Shown here one piece after another: positions 8,249-16,847 of a stretch of 64,000 nt of DNA; the stretch's first letter is position 1; each line of letters begins with the position of its first letter. This stretch comes from JABFXX01 sp036489755. GTDB lineage: Bacteria; Myxococcota_A; Polyangia; Haliangiales; Haliangiaceae. Both the position numbers and the translations under genes were made by a program. The stretch covers positions 62,001 through 126,000 of the forward strand of contig DASXFD010000025.1 in NCBI GenBank assembly GCA_036489755.1, in the 5' to 3' direction. The notes beneath the pieces are model-generated. The model had not been told where the DNA came from. It saw only the letters and a program-made list of their open reading frames with translations, and did not search any database.

Positions 8249-8794
8249 GTGCTGATCCGCTCGGCCACGTACGACGTGTTGCGCTGCGCGGCCTTCGCGC
8301 TGACCGTTCTCGGCGTGTTCTTGACGCTGCGCCGCTTCGCGCGAATGCGGCCGACGAGACGAGCCGAGCTGCCGCTCGCGCGAACGGGCGACCAAGGCGG
8401 CGTGATCGCGTTACGTGCGTTCGCGATGCGCGTCGCGCCGGTCGTGCTCGTGATCGCAGGCGTGGCCGCGCTCGCAACTGCGAATCGATTCGGCCATCGC
8501 GCACTCGTGCTCACGGACCGCGCCGGCGCCGTGCACGCCGAGCATTACGAATTCATCGGCGCCGCGAAGGATCTGGATCCCGGCGACGTGTGGATCGTCA
8601 ATCGCACGAGCCGGCCGGTCGCGTGCAATCACATGCCGCTCGGCGACTTCATCCATCGCAGGCTCGCTCCAGAGGGCTGGACGATCGAGCCGGGTCAAAC
8701 GCTCGCCGTGATGTTCATGCCGACGTACTTCGGCCCGGATCAGGAGCCGCTCGTGATGGACGGCGGCACGCTGTGGCTCACGTGGGCGCGCTGA
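8249..8794 (+). CDS. Hypothetical membrane-anchored protein
   Basis: I do not recognise this 181-residue protein. A hydrophobic segment at about residues 10-28 (AAFALTVLGVFLTL) and a second at about 62-80 (VAPVVLVIAGVAALA) suggest two membrane helices with a short basic loop between them. The remaining 100 residues, including GDVWIVNRTSRPVACNHMP and ending GGTLWLTWAR, would form a soluble beta-rich domain. The GTG start is set by the TAGAAT element seven bases upstream. The last 17 bases overlap the convergent histidine phosphatase gene. Confidence 0.65.
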   Translation: MLIRSATYDVLRCAAFALTVLGVFLTLRRFARMRPTRRAELPLARTGDQGGVIALRAFAMRVAPVVLVIAGVAALATANRFGHRALVLTDRAGAVHAEHYEFIGAAKDLDPGDVWIVNRTSRPVACNHMPLGDFIHRRLAPEGWTIEPGQTLAVMFMPTYFGPDQEPLVMDGGTLWLTWAR

Positions 8795-9350
8795 GGTTCC
8801 AGGCCGTGATCGCCGGCACCCCATGCTCGTCGCCGAGGATCGACAGGCTCGCCGCGCCGATCGCGAGGTGACTGCCCCACGCGGGCGCGGCACCGAGGTA
8901 CGTCGCGGTGAAGATCCGCAGAAAATGCCCGTGCGAGACGAGCAGCACGTCGCCGGCGACGCTCGCGAGCTCGTCGATCAGCGCGCGCGAGCGCGTGGCC
9001 ACGTGATCGAGCGACTCGCCGCCGTCGCCGCCGCTGGTGAAGAAGTCCCAGCCCGGCCGCTCGGCGCGGATTTGCTCGCGCGTGCGGCCTTCGTCGCGGC
9101 CGTAGTCGACTTCGGTGAGGCGCGGCTCGACGGTCGCGTCTGCAAAACCGGCGAGCTCGGCGGTGCGATGCGCGCGCTGCAAAGGGCTCGTCAGCACGCG
9201 CGCGAACGCGTGACTCGCGAGCCGCGGCCGCCACGCGATCGCCTGCTGCTCGCCGAGCGCGACCAGCGGCAGATCGGTGTGACTCGTGTGCCTGCCGAGC
9301 TCGCTCCACTCGGTGGCGCCGTGACGAAGCAGGTACAGGTGCGCGGCCAT
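8778..9350 (-). CDS. Histidine phosphatase family protein (phosphoglycerate-mutase-like)
   Basis: This 190-residue protein has the LRHGATEW signature at its N-terminus, whose histidine is the phospho-acceptor. It also has TSPLQRAHRTAELAG, the proton-donor glutamate region EVDYGRDEGRTR, and the second catalytic histidine in LLVSHGHFLR. It should hydrolyse phosphate monoesters such as a sugar phosphate or a nucleotide-loop intermediate; the substrate cannot be read from sequence. The ATG at 9350 follows TAACCT by seven bases. The gene is divergent from the ATP-pyrophosphatase gene and overlaps the membrane protein gene tail to tail. Confidence 0.9.
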   Translation of the reverse strand: MAAHLYLLRHGATEWSELGRHTSHTDLPLVALGEQQAIAWRPRLASHAFARVLTSPLQRAHRTAELAGFADATVEPRLTEVDYGRDEGRTREQIRAERPGWDFFTSGGDGGESLDHVATRSRALIDELASVAGDVLLVSHGHFLRIFTATYLGAAPAWGSHLAIGAASLSILGDEHGVPAITAWNLSAPT

Positions 9351-9357
9351 CGCTCGT

Positions 9358-9367
9358 AGGTTACCTT
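9358..9367. promoter_or_regulatory. Back-to-back leaderless -10 elements (TAACCT minus, TACCTT plus)
   Basis: Ten bases contain both hexamers, overlapping by two bases. TAACCT (9363-9358) is seven bases before the minus-strand ATG at 9350. TACCTT (9362-9367) is seven bases before the plus-strand ATG at 9375. Both divergent genes could be transcribed without a 5' leader from almost the same point, and polymerase binding for one would exclude the other. Confidence 0.5.
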
Positions 9368-9374
9368 GCGCGTC

Positions 9375-10751
9375 ATGCGCGTGCTGGAGCTGATCGACGT
9401 CCACCGCGCGCGCGAGGCGATCATCGCGACGTGCGCGATCGACGACCTGCGCTTTCACGCCACGGTCTGGTACGAGGATCTCGATCTGCACGAGCTCGCG
9501 CGCGAGCACGGCGACGAGCTCGTCGAGCGACTGTGCGTGCACGTCGCGCTGTTCCAGCTCAACACCGCGGCGAGCCTGCGGCCCGATGCGATCGTGCTCG
9601 GCCGCTACGCACGGCACTTGACAGGCGAGCTGCAAGCGTTGTGGTCGAACATTTTTCGCCGGGTGTGGGCGCAATGGCGCTGGGAGCACGCGCTGCCCGA
9701 CTATCACGGCCCGAAATTCGTCGAGCCGATCCAACCGAGCGTGCGCGCGGCGCGAGTGACGCCCGGCCCGACCGAGCTGCTCGCGTTCTGCGGCGGCGGC
9801 AAGGACAGCCTCGTGTCGCTGCGCTTGCTCGAGCGCGCGGGCTTGCCGTTCGCGACGCTCGGCTACAGCCACTCGATCTACGGGCCGGCCGAGCCGCAGC
9901 ATGCGTTGCTCGAGCGCGTCGCGGGCGGCGTCGGGCGCACGCGCGCCGAGCGCCAGTGGATCTTCGACGACCTGCTCGACTCGCCGGTCGCCAAGCTGCG
10001 GCCGTCGCTCGGCGTGCAGTCGCTGCTCGCCGCCGAAACGCCGGCCTCGGTGTTCGCCGCGCTGCCGCTCGCGCTCGCGCGCGGCTATCGCGGGCTCGTC
10101 GTCGGCCACGAGCACAGCGCGAACACCGGCAACCTCGTATGGGACGCGACCGGCGAAGAGGTCAACCACCAGTGGGGCAAAGGCTGGGAAGCCGAGCAGC
10201 TGATCGATCGGTACGTTCGATCGCACTTACTCGACGGACTGCGCTACTTCAGCGTGCTGCAGCCGATCAGCGACGAGGTGATCTTCGAGCTGTTGTCGCG
10301 CGACGCCGAGCTCGCGCCGCGCACACACTCGTGCAACGTCGCCAAGCCGTGGTGCCGCGCGTGCGCGAAGTGCGCGTACGTGTGGCTGCAGTTCGCGGCG
10401 CACCTGCCCGCCGACGTCGTGCACGCGACGTTCGGCGAGTCGTTGATCGAGCGGCCCGACAACGCGCGGTGGTTCGACGAGCTGCTCGGTCTCGCCGAGC
10501 ACTCGCCGTTCGAGTGTGTCGGCAGCCCGCCCGAAGCGCGGCTCGCGCTCGAGCTCGCGCGCCGCCGCGGCGTGACCGGGCCGCGGCTCGAGGCATACGC
10601 GAAGCGCGTCGGCGCGGTCGACGTCCCGACGCTCGCGCGGCCGTACGTGACCGTGCACGACGAGCACGGCATGCCCGAGCACGTCGCGGCGCGCGTCATG
10701 CCGCAGCTGCGCGACGCCGGCGCGAAGGCCGCGAAGCGACTGGGTACATGA
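9375..10751 (+). CDS. PP-loop ATP pyrophosphatase-type protein, possibly MurL-like epimerase
   Basis: This 458-residue protein carries a PP-loop ATP-binding motif, LAFCGGGKDSLVSLRLLERA, in its middle. A cysteine-rich segment follows later (HSCNVAKPWCRACAKCAYVW). PP-loop enzymes cleave ATP to AMP and pyrophosphate. This combination recalls the MurL family, which uses that cleavage to epimerise the terminal L-Glu of UDP-MurNAc-L-Ala-L-Glu to D-Glu. The match is from memory of family features and is tentative; another amidating or thiolating PP-loop enzyme is possible. The ATG at 9375 is preferred over the TTG at 9366 because TACCTT lies seven bases upstream. No MurD2 partner is in the window. 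Confidence 0.65.
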   Translation: MRVLELIDVHRAREAIIATCAIDDLRFHATVWYEDLDLHELAREHGDELVERLCVHVALFQLNTAASLRPDAIVLGRYARHLTGELQALWSNIFRRVWAQWRWEHALPDYHGPKFVEPIQPSVRAARVTPGPTELLAFCGGGKDSLVSLRLLERAGLPFATLGYSHSIYGPAEPQHALLERVAGGVGRTRAERQWIFDDLLDSPVAKLRPSLGVQSLLAAETPASVFAALPLALARGYRGLVVGHEHSANTGNLVWDATGEEVNHQWGKGWEAEQLIDRYVRSHLLDGLRYFSVLQPISDEVIFELLSRDAELAPRTHSCNVAKPWCRACAKCAYVWLQFAAHLPADVVHATFGESLIERPDNARWFDELLGLAEHSPFECVGSPPEARLALELARRRGVTGPRLEAYAKRVGAVDVPTLARPYVTVHDEHGMPEHVAARVMPQLRDAGAKAAKRLGT

Positions 10752-10758
10752 GCGAACG

Positions 10759-11259
10759 GTGCAGCGCGTCGTGATCGTCGGACCCGGCGGTGCCGGAAAG
10801 TCGTGGCTCGCGACAAAGCTCGCCGCCGTCACCGGCCTGCCGGTCGTCCATCTCGATCGCGAGTATTGGCGGCCGGGGTGGGTCGAACCGCCGAAACCCG
10901 AGTGGAAGGCGAAGTTACAAACACTCGTCGCGAGCGAGCGCTGGATCATGGACGGCAACTACGGCGGCACGCTCGGCATTCGCATGGAGCGCGCCGATAC
11001 GATCATCTTTCTCGACGTGTCGCGCTGGACCTCGATCGCGGGCGCGGTCCGGCGACGGTTGCGTGGAGGCGTGCGCGCGGACATGGCCGACGATTGCCCC
11101 GAGAAGATCGACGTCGAATTCGTGCGGTGGCTCTGGCGCTACCACGATCATCACCGCCCGGGCGTGCTCGAGCAGATCGGCAACTTCGCGCACGGGCGTA
11201 CGGTCGTCACGTTGCGCGACCGGCGCGAGATCGAGCGCTGGCTCGCGTCGGCTAGTTAG
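10759..11259 (+). CDS. P-loop NTPase, adenylate-kinase-like (topology-modulation-protein type)
   Basis: This 166-residue protein starts with a Walker A motif, VVIVGPGGAGKSWLATKLA, followed by HLDREYWRPGWVEPP, WIMDGNYGGTLGIRMERAD and IIFLDVSRW. This pattern fits small nucleoside-kinase-like proteins annotated as FlaR or DNA topology modulation proteins. Their true substrate is not well defined. The GTG start lies seven bases after the stop of the ATP-pyrophosphatase gene, so the two are probably co-transcribed. The protein is likely cytosolic and looks full length for the family. Confidence 0.8.
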   Translation: MQRVVIVGPGGAGKSWLATKLAAVTGLPVVHLDREYWRPGWVEPPKPEWKAKLQTLVASERWIMDGNYGGTLGIRMERADTIIFLDVSRWTSIAGAVRRRLRGGVRADMADDCPEKIDVEFVRWLWRYHDHHRPGVLEQIGNFAHGRTVVTLRDRREIERWLASAS

Positions 11260-11298
11260 AGGCGCGAGAGCTTCGGCGCGACGTGCACGAGCTCGAGC

Positions 11299-12252
11299 TC
11301 AAGTCACCTCGCACAACCACAGCCGCATCGGGAACTCGTTCGCGGTGAAGATCTGCCGGCAGCGCCAGCCCGCCGAGGCGAGCAGTGCCTGCATCGCGTG
11401 CGGCGAGTGCTTGTAGCAATGTTCGGTGACGATCGGCTCGCCGTCGCGCAGCGACACGAGCTCGTGGCCGACGCGAACGAGATGCGCGCGCCTGGCGACG
11501 AGGTGCATCTCGACGCGCGACGCGGCCGCGTTCCACACCGCACGATGATCGAACGCGTCGGGATCGAAGGTCGCGTCGTGGATGCGGTTGACGTGGGCGA
11601 GCAGGTTCTTGTCGAACGCCGCGGTCACGCCGAGCTCGTCGTCGTAGGCGCGCAGCAGCGAGGCAGGATCGCGCGTCGCGTCGGCGCCCAGCAACAGCAG
11701 GCCGTACGGTCCGGCGATCGCCGACAGTCGCCCGAGGAACGCGCGCGCGTCGGCGGGATCGAAGTTACCGATCGTCGAGCCTGGGAAGAACACGAGCGTG
11801 CGCTGCCAGGGACGGCGCGGCACGGGCAGCACGAACGGCTGCGTGTAGTCGGCGACGACGGGCCGGATCTCGAGCCCGGGCATTTCGGCACCGAGCGTGG
11901 CGGCCGTGCGCGCGAGCTGCGTATCGGCGACGTCGATCGGCACGTAGCTCGACGGCGCGTCGAGTGCGGCGAGCAGCTCGCGCGTCTTGACGCCTTCACC
12001 GCTGCCCGGCTCGATCACGCGCGCGCGCGGTCCGACGTGGTGCGCGATCGCCGGCAGGCTGTCGCGCAAGAGAGCGATCTCGGTGCGCGTCGGATAGTAC
12101 GCGTCGAGCGTGCAGATCTGCTCGAACAGCTCGGCGCCGCGTTCGTCGTAGAGCAGGCGGCACGGCAGGCGTTTGGGGGCCGCGCGAAGCCCGTCGAGGA
12201 TGTCGTCGGCCGGCTGTGCGGCGGTTGCGATCGAACGGGTGTTTGTCTGCAT
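11299..12252 (-). CDS. egtD: L-histidine N(alpha)-methyltransferase (ergothioneine biosynthesis)
   Basis: This 317-residue SAM-dependent enzyme trimethylates histidine to hercynine, the first committed step to ergothioneine. The SAM-binding core reads RVIEPGSGEGVKTRELL, followed by YVPIDVADTQLA and VFFPGSTIGNFDPADA, both typical of EgtD. The length matches mycobacterial EgtD (about 320 residues). The start ATG at 12252 shares one base with the egtB stop (TGATG), so translation is coupled. Only egtB and egtD are present here; the genes for gamma-glutamylcysteine supply, EgtC and EgtE are not in the window. Confidence 0.95.
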   Translation of the reverse strand: MQTNTRSIATAAQPADDILDGLRAAPKRLPCRLLYDERGAELFEQICTLDAYYPTRTEIALLRDSLPAIAHHVGPRARVIEPGSGEGVKTRELLAALDAPSSYVPIDVADTQLARTAATLGAEMPGLEIRPVVADYTQPFVLPVPRRPWQRTLVFFPGSTIGNFDPADARAFLGRLSAIAGPYGLLLLGADATRDPASLLRAYDDELGVTAAFDKNLLAHVNRIHDATFDPDAFDHRAVWNAAASRVEMHLVARRAHLVRVGHELVSLRDGEPIVTEHCYKHSPHAMQALLASAGWRCRQIFTANEFPMRLWLCEVT

Positions 12253-13427
12253 CACGTGCTCCTCGCGTCTCGTGCGAACCGTGCGCCAGTCATCTGCCAC
12301 CTCGCGTGCGGCGGGAAGAAGTTGCGATAGGTCGCGCGCGCGTGATCGCGCGGCGTGAAACACGAGCCGCCTCGCAGCACGACCTGCCCCGACATGAACT
12401 TGCCGTTGTACTCGCCGAGCGCGCCGCCGAGCGGCTGGAAGCCGGGATACGGCTCGTACGCGCTGCGCGTCCATTCCCACACCGCGCCGGGATGCAGCTG
12501 ATCGTCGTCGGTGCTCGGTGCGAACACGCCGGCGTGCTCCCACTCGGCTTCCGTGGGCAACCGCGCGCCGGCCCACGTCGCGATCGCGTCGGCCTCGTAG
12601 AACGACAGGTGACACGCCGGCTCGTTCGGATCGATCGCGCGCACGCCGGCAAGATCGTAGAGCGAGCCGTCGCCGTTCCAGTAGAGCGGCGCGGTCCAGC
12701 CTTCGCGCTGCACGGTCGCCCAGCCGTCGGAGAGCCACAGCTCGGGCCGCGTGTAACCGCCTTCTGCGATGAACGCGAGGATCTCGGCGTTGCTCACCGG
12801 CCGCGACGCGAGCTCGAACGGCTCGACGAACACGCGGTGCCGCGGCCGCTCGTTGTCGAACGCGAAGCCGTGCGGGCCGGCGCCGATCTCGACGAGCCCG
12901 CCGTCGTGGCGCGCGAACGACAGCGGCGCGGCGATCGCGCGTGCGCGCGACAGGTCGTGCCGATATGCCGGCTGCGTCGGTTGCGTGCCGAGCGCGTGCT
13001 TGATGTCGGTCAGGATCAGCTCTTGATGCTGCTGCTCGTGCTGGAGGCCGAGCTCTACGACGCTCGCATCGACGCGACTCTCGACGAGCGCGCCGAGCAT
13101 GCGGCGATCGACTTCTGCGCGGTATGCGTGGATCTCCGCGAGCGACGGTCGAGACACCAGCCCGCGGCGATCGCGTGCGGCCCGCGGTCCGGCCGCTTCG
13201 TAGTAGCTGTTGAACAGGAACGCATACGCGGGCGCGACCGGCGCGACCCCGAGTGGAGCCAGCACGAACGTCTCGAAGAACCAGGTCGTGTGCGCGAGGT
13301 GCCACTTCGCCGGGCTCGCGTCGGGCATCGACTGCAGCTGAGCATCTTCGGGCGAGAGCGGTGCGCAGAGGCGCAGCGTGCGCGCGCGCACGCGCTCGAA
13401 GCGGGAAGCGTCCACGGCGACCGACAC
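12252..13427 (-). CDS. egtB: Ergothioneine biosynthesis sulfoxide synthase
   Basis: This 391-residue non-haem iron enzyme couples hercynine to a thiol through oxygen-dependent sulfoxide formation. The N-terminal DinB-like domain includes MPDASPAKWHLAHTTWFFE and the iron-binding HX3HXE (H130, H134, E136, in LGLQHEQQHQEL). The C-terminal formylglycine-generating-type domain includes LPTEAEWEHA and VLRGGSCFTPRDH. I chose the GTG at 13427 because TATGGT stands six bases upstream and the DinB domain starts at once. A GTG at 13469 in frame would add 14 residues. It is co-transcribed with egtD. Confidence 0.95.
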   Translation of the reverse strand: MSVAVDASRFERVRARTLRLCAPLSPEDAQLQSMPDASPAKWHLAHTTWFFETFVLAPLGVAPVAPAYAFLFNSYYEAAGPRAARDRRGLVSRPSLAEIHAYRAEVDRRMLGALVESRVDASVVELGLQHEQQHQELILTDIKHALGTQPTQPAYRHDLSRARAIAAPLSFARHDGGLVEIGAGPHGFAFDNERPRHRVFVEPFELASRPVSNAEILAFIAEGGYTRPELWLSDGWATVQREGWTAPLYWNGDGSLYDLAGVRAIDPNEPACHLSFYEADAIATWAGARLPTEAEWEHAGVFAPSTDDDQLHPGAVWEWTRSAYEPYPGFQPLGGALGEYNGKFMSGQVVLRGGSCFTPRDHARATYRNFFPPHARWQMTGARFARDARST

Positions 13428-13433
13428 GTGCGC

Positions 13434-13439
13434 ACCATA
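13434..13439 (-). promoter_or_regulatory. Leaderless-type -10 element TATGGT for egtBD
   Basis: TATGGT is followed by six bases and the GTG at 13427. It supports the shorter EgtB start and an egtBD transcript without a 5' leader. Confidence 0.45.
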
Positions 13440-13475
13440 GCTGCACCTCACGTGCCCGCGGTAGCTCACATGCGT

Positions 13476-14372
13476 TCAGGGCGCGTCGAATGCTGCGAGT
13501 GCCTGGACGAGGTCCGGCGTGACCATGTCCATGACGACGGTTCCGAGGTGCGCGTGCGCGTTTGCGGGGTCCGCGAAGTACGCGGCGAGCATCGGATCGA
13601 TCGCGTTCGACACGTCGGGGATGTTGTTGAGCACGCCGACCAGCTCGTAACCGCTCGTGTACGTTAAATAGAATGTAGACGGATCGCCTGCACGCGCCTC
13701 GCCGAACAGGGAGGTGATCTGGCCCCACTTCGTCGCCGGATCCGCGACGACGTAGTTGTCCTCGATTCGCAGTGTCGAGTCGGTGTTCGTGAGCGTGAAC
13801 GTCGTGTTGTCGGCCCACTGCGAGCCGTCGATGCCGAGCGGCGTCATCGTCGCGTCGAAGCGGCGTAACAAGACGATGTCGCCGCGCACCGCGCCCAACG
13901 TCGGCACCGAATCGCCGGTGTACCAGCGCGACGGCTGCTCGGCGAGGTACGTGTCGAAGTCGGTCTCGAAGGTGTTCGTCGAATCGTTGTTGTCGGCCTC
14001 TTGCTTCACGCTCATCACGATCGTCTCGGTCGGGTGCGCGTCGAGAAACGCGAGCGTCGTGGTCAGCACCTCGTCGAAGCTCGCCTGCTCGTATTCGCTG
14101 CCGTGATAGATCTGGAACACGTCCTCGACGTCGACGCAGCGTATGTCGACGTAGCGAATGCCGGCGTCGTATTGAGCGGCGAGGTCGAGCGTCTGCGCTT
14201 GCGCGGTGCCGGCCGCCGGCTCGTGGAGCGCCATCGTGTCGTGCGTGCCGGGGATGGTGAGCGCCGCGAGGCTCGTGTCATCGGGCACGCTCGCCATCCA
14301 GCCAGGTGCGGGAGTACCCCCACACGCGCAGAGCGCGAATGTCATGACCGCGGCACGGGTGCCCGTCGGCAT
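13476..14372 (-). CDS. PI-PLC X-domain-like lipoprotein (phosphatidylinositol diacylglycerol-lyase family)
   Basis: This 298-residue protein has the core of bacterial phosphatidylinositol-specific phospholipase C. TIPGTHDTMAL carries the first catalytic histidine, GIRYVDIRCVDVEDVFQIYHG carries the second histidine, and FLDAHPTETIVMSVKQE follows. The start ATG at 14372 gives a short signal peptide with a possible lipobox (LCAC), so the enzyme should be exported and lipid-anchored. An in-frame ATG at 14393 is an alternative start. It probably cleaves a phosphoinositide or glycolipid; the substrate is unknown. It lies upstream of egtB on the same strand, but egtB has its own promoter-like element. 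Confidence 0.85.
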   Translation of the reverse strand: MPTGTRAAVMTFALCACGGTPAPGWMASVPDDTSLAALTIPGTHDTMALHEPAAGTAQAQTLDLAAQYDAGIRYVDIRCVDVEDVFQIYHGSEYEQASFDEVLTTTLAFLDAHPTETIVMSVKQEADNNDSTNTFETDFDTYLAEQPSRWYTGDSVPTLGAVRGDIVLLRRFDATMTPLGIDGSQWADNTTFTLTNTDSTLRIEDNYVVADPATKWGQITSLFGEARAGDPSTFYLTYTSGYELVGVLNNIPDVSNAIDPMLAAYFADPANAHAHLGTVVMDMVTPDLVQALAAFDAP

Positions 14373-14391
14373 CGATGCTACGCAGTGTCGC

Positions 14392-15012
14392 ATGCACATC
14401 GCGATCATCGGAAGTGGACATATCGGCGGCGGGTTGGGGCGAGCATGGGCGAACAAGGGGCACGCGATCACGTTCGGCGTGCGCGACACGTCGGATCCGG
14501 ATCTGAAGCCGCTGCTCGACGAGACGCACGCGAAGGCGGCGTCGATCGGCGAAGCCGCACGCGGTGCCGAGGTCGTCGCGCTCGCGATGCCGTACGGCGC
14601 GCTCGACGCCGTGCTCGACGCGGTCGGCGATCTCGCCGGCAAGGTCGTCATCGATTGCACGAACGCCGTCGTGCCCGGCATGAAGCTCAAGTACGGCTTC
14701 ACGACGTCGTCGGCCGAGGAGCTGCAGAAGCGGATCCCGAAAGCGCGCGTCGTGAAGTCGTTCAACGCGCAGGGCGCCGAGAACCTCGCGAACCCGATCT
14801 ACGATGGCGTGCAGGCGTCGAACTTTTTCTGCGGCGACGACGCGGGCGCCCGCGCGACCGTAAAGCAGCTCGTCGCGGACGTCGGCTTCGAGCCGATCGA
14901 CGTCGGGCCACTCGAAAACGCGCGCCTCGTCGAGCCGCTGATGATGCTGTGGATGATGTCGTCGAAGTCGCTCGGCACGCGCGACGTCGCGTTCAAGGTG
15001 CTGAAGCGCTGA
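14392..15012 (+). CDS. NADPH-dependent F420 reductase-type oxidoreductase (Rossmann NADP-binding)
   Basis: This 206-residue protein starts directly with the dinucleotide-binding motif MHIAIIGSGHIGGGLGRAWA, followed by ITFGVRD, VVALAMPYGALDAVL and VVIDCTNAVVPG. The pattern fits the F420_oxidored family, whose members reduce F420 or another flavin-like cofactor with NADPH, or act as ketopantoate-type reductases. RVVKSFNAQGAENLANP is characteristic of the group. Which acceptor is used here cannot be read from sequence. The ATG at 14392 follows TACGCA by seven bases; the gene is divergent from the PI-PLC-like gene. Confidence 0.85.
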   Translation: MHIAIIGSGHIGGGLGRAWANKGHAITFGVRDTSDPDLKPLLDETHAKAASIGEAARGAEVVALAMPYGALDAVLDAVGDLAGKVVIDCTNAVVPGMKLKYGFTTSSAEELQKRIPKARVVKSFNAQGAENLANPIYDGVQASNFFCGDDAGARATVKQLVADVGFEPIDVGPLENARLVEPLMMLWMMSSKSLGTRDVAFKVLKR

Positions 15013-15086
15013 ACCTCGAATTTTTGAGGGCTGCCGCTATAGCTTCGCGCGGTTGCGCTGGCGTCGATCTTGCTCGACGGTAAGCT

Positions 15087-15536
15087 ATGCGCGCATGCCT
15101 CGTGTCGTTGCTCGTCGTCGCTGCCTGCGGCACGCCGGGGTCGGTTAGCCTGTTCCCGTCCGACACCACGCAGTTCGAGATGACGTCGACCGGTGGGCTG
15201 GCGCCGCAAGCCGGATCGGGCTCGACGTGCCAGCCCGAAAACTCGACGTTCACGTACGTGCTCGCGACCCGCGCGCTCACGTGGACCGAGTGCACGAGCC
15301 CGAACGACGACGGCGTCTACTCGTTCGTGCCCGGTCAGGCGACGTTGTCGGGCAGCGACGGCGTACAGCTCGTCGCGCAGCTGCACGCGCTCGCGCCCGC
15401 ACCGGAAGCGTGCGGCGGCGACTTCGACGCGACGTTCGTGTTCATCACGTCCGCCGGCGAGGATACGTACGCCGACGCGATGTGCCTGACCGGGGCGAGC
15501 GACGTGATGGACGCCGTCTACGCGGCCGCGCAGTAG
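15087..15536 (+). CDS. Small hypothetical lipoprotein
   Basis: This 149-residue protein begins with MRACLVSLLVVAACG, a compact lipoprotein signal with lipobox VAAC. The mature part is rich in Ser, Thr and Ala and has four cysteines (STCQPE, WTECTSP, EACGGD, DAMCLT) that could form two disulfides in the periplasm. I do not recognise a family. The ATG at 15087 directly follows a TAAGCT hexamer, so the real promoter may lie further upstream, for example near the TATAGC at 15038. The next gene is another small lipoprotein. Confidence 0.75.
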   Translation: MRACLVSLLVVAACGTPGSVSLFPSDTTQFEMTSTGGLAPQAGSGSTCQPENSTFTYVLATRALTWTECTSPNDDGVYSFVPGQATLSGSDGVQLVAQLHALAPAPEACGGDFDATFVFITSAGEDTYADAMCLTGASDVMDAVYAAAQ

Positions 15537-15542
15537 TAGAAT
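15537..15542 (+). promoter_or_regulatory. Leaderless-type -10 element TAGAAT
   Basis: TAGAAT directly follows the stop of the preceding lipoprotein gene and is six bases before the GTG at 15549. Confidence 0.4.
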
Positions 15543-15548
15543 CGTCGG

Positions 15549-15959
15549 GTGAAGTGGCTCGTCGTCCTCATGTGCGCGGCGTGCGGCGGCCCGATGTCGG
15601 CGCCGCCCGATGCGTCGACGAGCTTCACGTTCACCGCCGACTACATGCTCGACTCGACGATCACCTCGGCGATCGTCGGCAGCGCGAGCTACGCGACCGG
15701 CCAGACGGTCCACTTCGAGTTGACCTATCCGTCCTACGCCGCCGCGCAGGGCTCGGCGACGACGATGACGGTCGCGGCGGGCTCCGCAACGGGCTCGGTG
15801 ACGATCACGCCCGCGTGTCCGGATTCCTGCGGCGACGCGCTCACCATCGTGAGCTACAGCGCGACCGTGAGCTGGCAAGGGCAGCCGATCGTCACGGTCG
15901 AGAGCGGCTACTGCTCGATGCCGGGCGGCAGCGGCAGCGCCTGCGGCTTCGCCGATTAG
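15549..15959 (+). CDS. Small hypothetical lipoprotein, Ser/Thr-rich
   Basis: This 136-residue protein starts at a GTG with the signal peptide MKWLVVLMCAACGGP (lipobox CAAC or similar). The mature chain is Thr/Ser/Ala-rich and beta-prone (ITSAIVGSASYATGQTVHFEL), with cysteine pairs CPDSC and CSMPGGSGSAC near the C-terminus. No family is recognised. It ends one base before the convergent crotonase stop, leaving no intergenic space. Confidence 0.7.
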   Translation: MKWLVVLMCAACGGPMSAPPDASTSFTFTADYMLDSTITSAIVGSASYATGQTVHFELTYPSYAAAQGSATTMTVAAGSATGSVTITPACPDSCGDALTIVSYSATVSWQGQPIVTVESGYCSMPGGSGSACGFAD

Positions 15960-16802
15960 CTACTTCGACACGCCCGGTGCGATCGGTGCGCCGGAGTCGC
16001 GCTCGGCGACGGCCTGCTTGAAGCCGACCTCTTCGGCGCGCTGCTTCCACCACATGCCTTCGGGCGAGTGTCGCGCGACGCCGTCGAACAACGTCGCGAG
16101 CATCTGCGTGGTCGCGAGGCCCATGTTGTCGTACGCGGCGTTGATCATCAGCTTGTTCATCATCAGCTGATTGCGCGGAACGCCCGCCATGCGTTGCGCG
16201 AGCCGATCGACCTCGCCGTCGAGCTCGCTTTCGGGGACGCACGATCCGACCAAGCCCATCGCGTAGGCCTCGCGGCCCGAGATCAAGTCGCCGGTGAGCA
16301 GCATCCGCTTCGCGCGCTCGGCGCCGAGCCGATAGACCCACATCGCGGTCGTCGGCACGCCCCACACGCGCGCGGGCGGATAGCCGATCTTCGCGTCGTC
16401 GGCCATCACGACGAGGTCGCACGCGAGCGCGATGTCGCTGCCGCCCGCGACCGCGTGGCCGCGCACTTTCGCGATCGTCGGCTTGTACGAGCGCCACAGC
16501 GACATGAACTTCTGCGTGTTGCCGTTCATCATCGCGAAGTCGACCGTCGGATCCCACGGCATGTCTTGCACGCCGGCGTTCGCGCCGGGGCGCTGCGCGT
16601 AATCTTGCAGATCGTAGCCGGCGCAAAACGCGCGGCCCGCGCCGGTCAGCACGATCACGTGAACGTCGCGATCGGCGTTCGCGCGCGCGACCGCGTCGGC
16701 GAGCTCGCCGGGCATGTGCTCGTCGATCGCGTTCAGCCGATCGGGTCGATTCAACGTGATCGTGGCGACGCGCTCCGCCACGCCGTATGTGATGCTGGTC
16801 AT
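15960..16802 (-). CDS. Crotonase / enoyl-CoA hydratase-isomerase family protein
   Basis: This 280-residue protein has the crotonase fold. It contains VATITLNRPDRLNAID, the first oxyanion-hole loop AGRAFCAGYDLQDY and the second, VRGHAVAGGSDIALACD, followed by AKIGYPPARVWGVP. It should act on an acyl-CoA thioester in the cytoplasm, as a hydratase, isomerase or dehalogenase-like enzyme. SELDGEVDRLAQRMAGVPRNQL is a typical C-terminal helix region. The ATG at 16802 follows TACCTT by nine bases. It is divergent from a PaaX-like regulator, whose classical targets include phenylacetate-pathway crotonases, so the two may be functionally linked. Confidence 0.9.
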   Translation of the reverse strand: MTSITYGVAERVATITLNRPDRLNAIDEHMPGELADAVARANADRDVHVIVLTGAGRAFCAGYDLQDYAQRPGANAGVQDMPWDPTVDFAMMNGNTQKFMSLWRSYKPTIAKVRGHAVAGGSDIALACDLVVMADDAKIGYPPARVWGVPTTAMWVYRLGAERAKRMLLTGDLISGREAYAMGLVGSCVPESELDGEVDRLAQRMAGVPRNQLMMNKLMINAAYDNMGLATTQMLATLFDGVARHSPEGMWWKQRAEEVGFKQAVAERDSGAPIAPGVSK

Positions 16803-16847
16803 CTGCCGCCGAAGGTAACAAAAGCGACGCCGCCCACGAAGGCAAGA

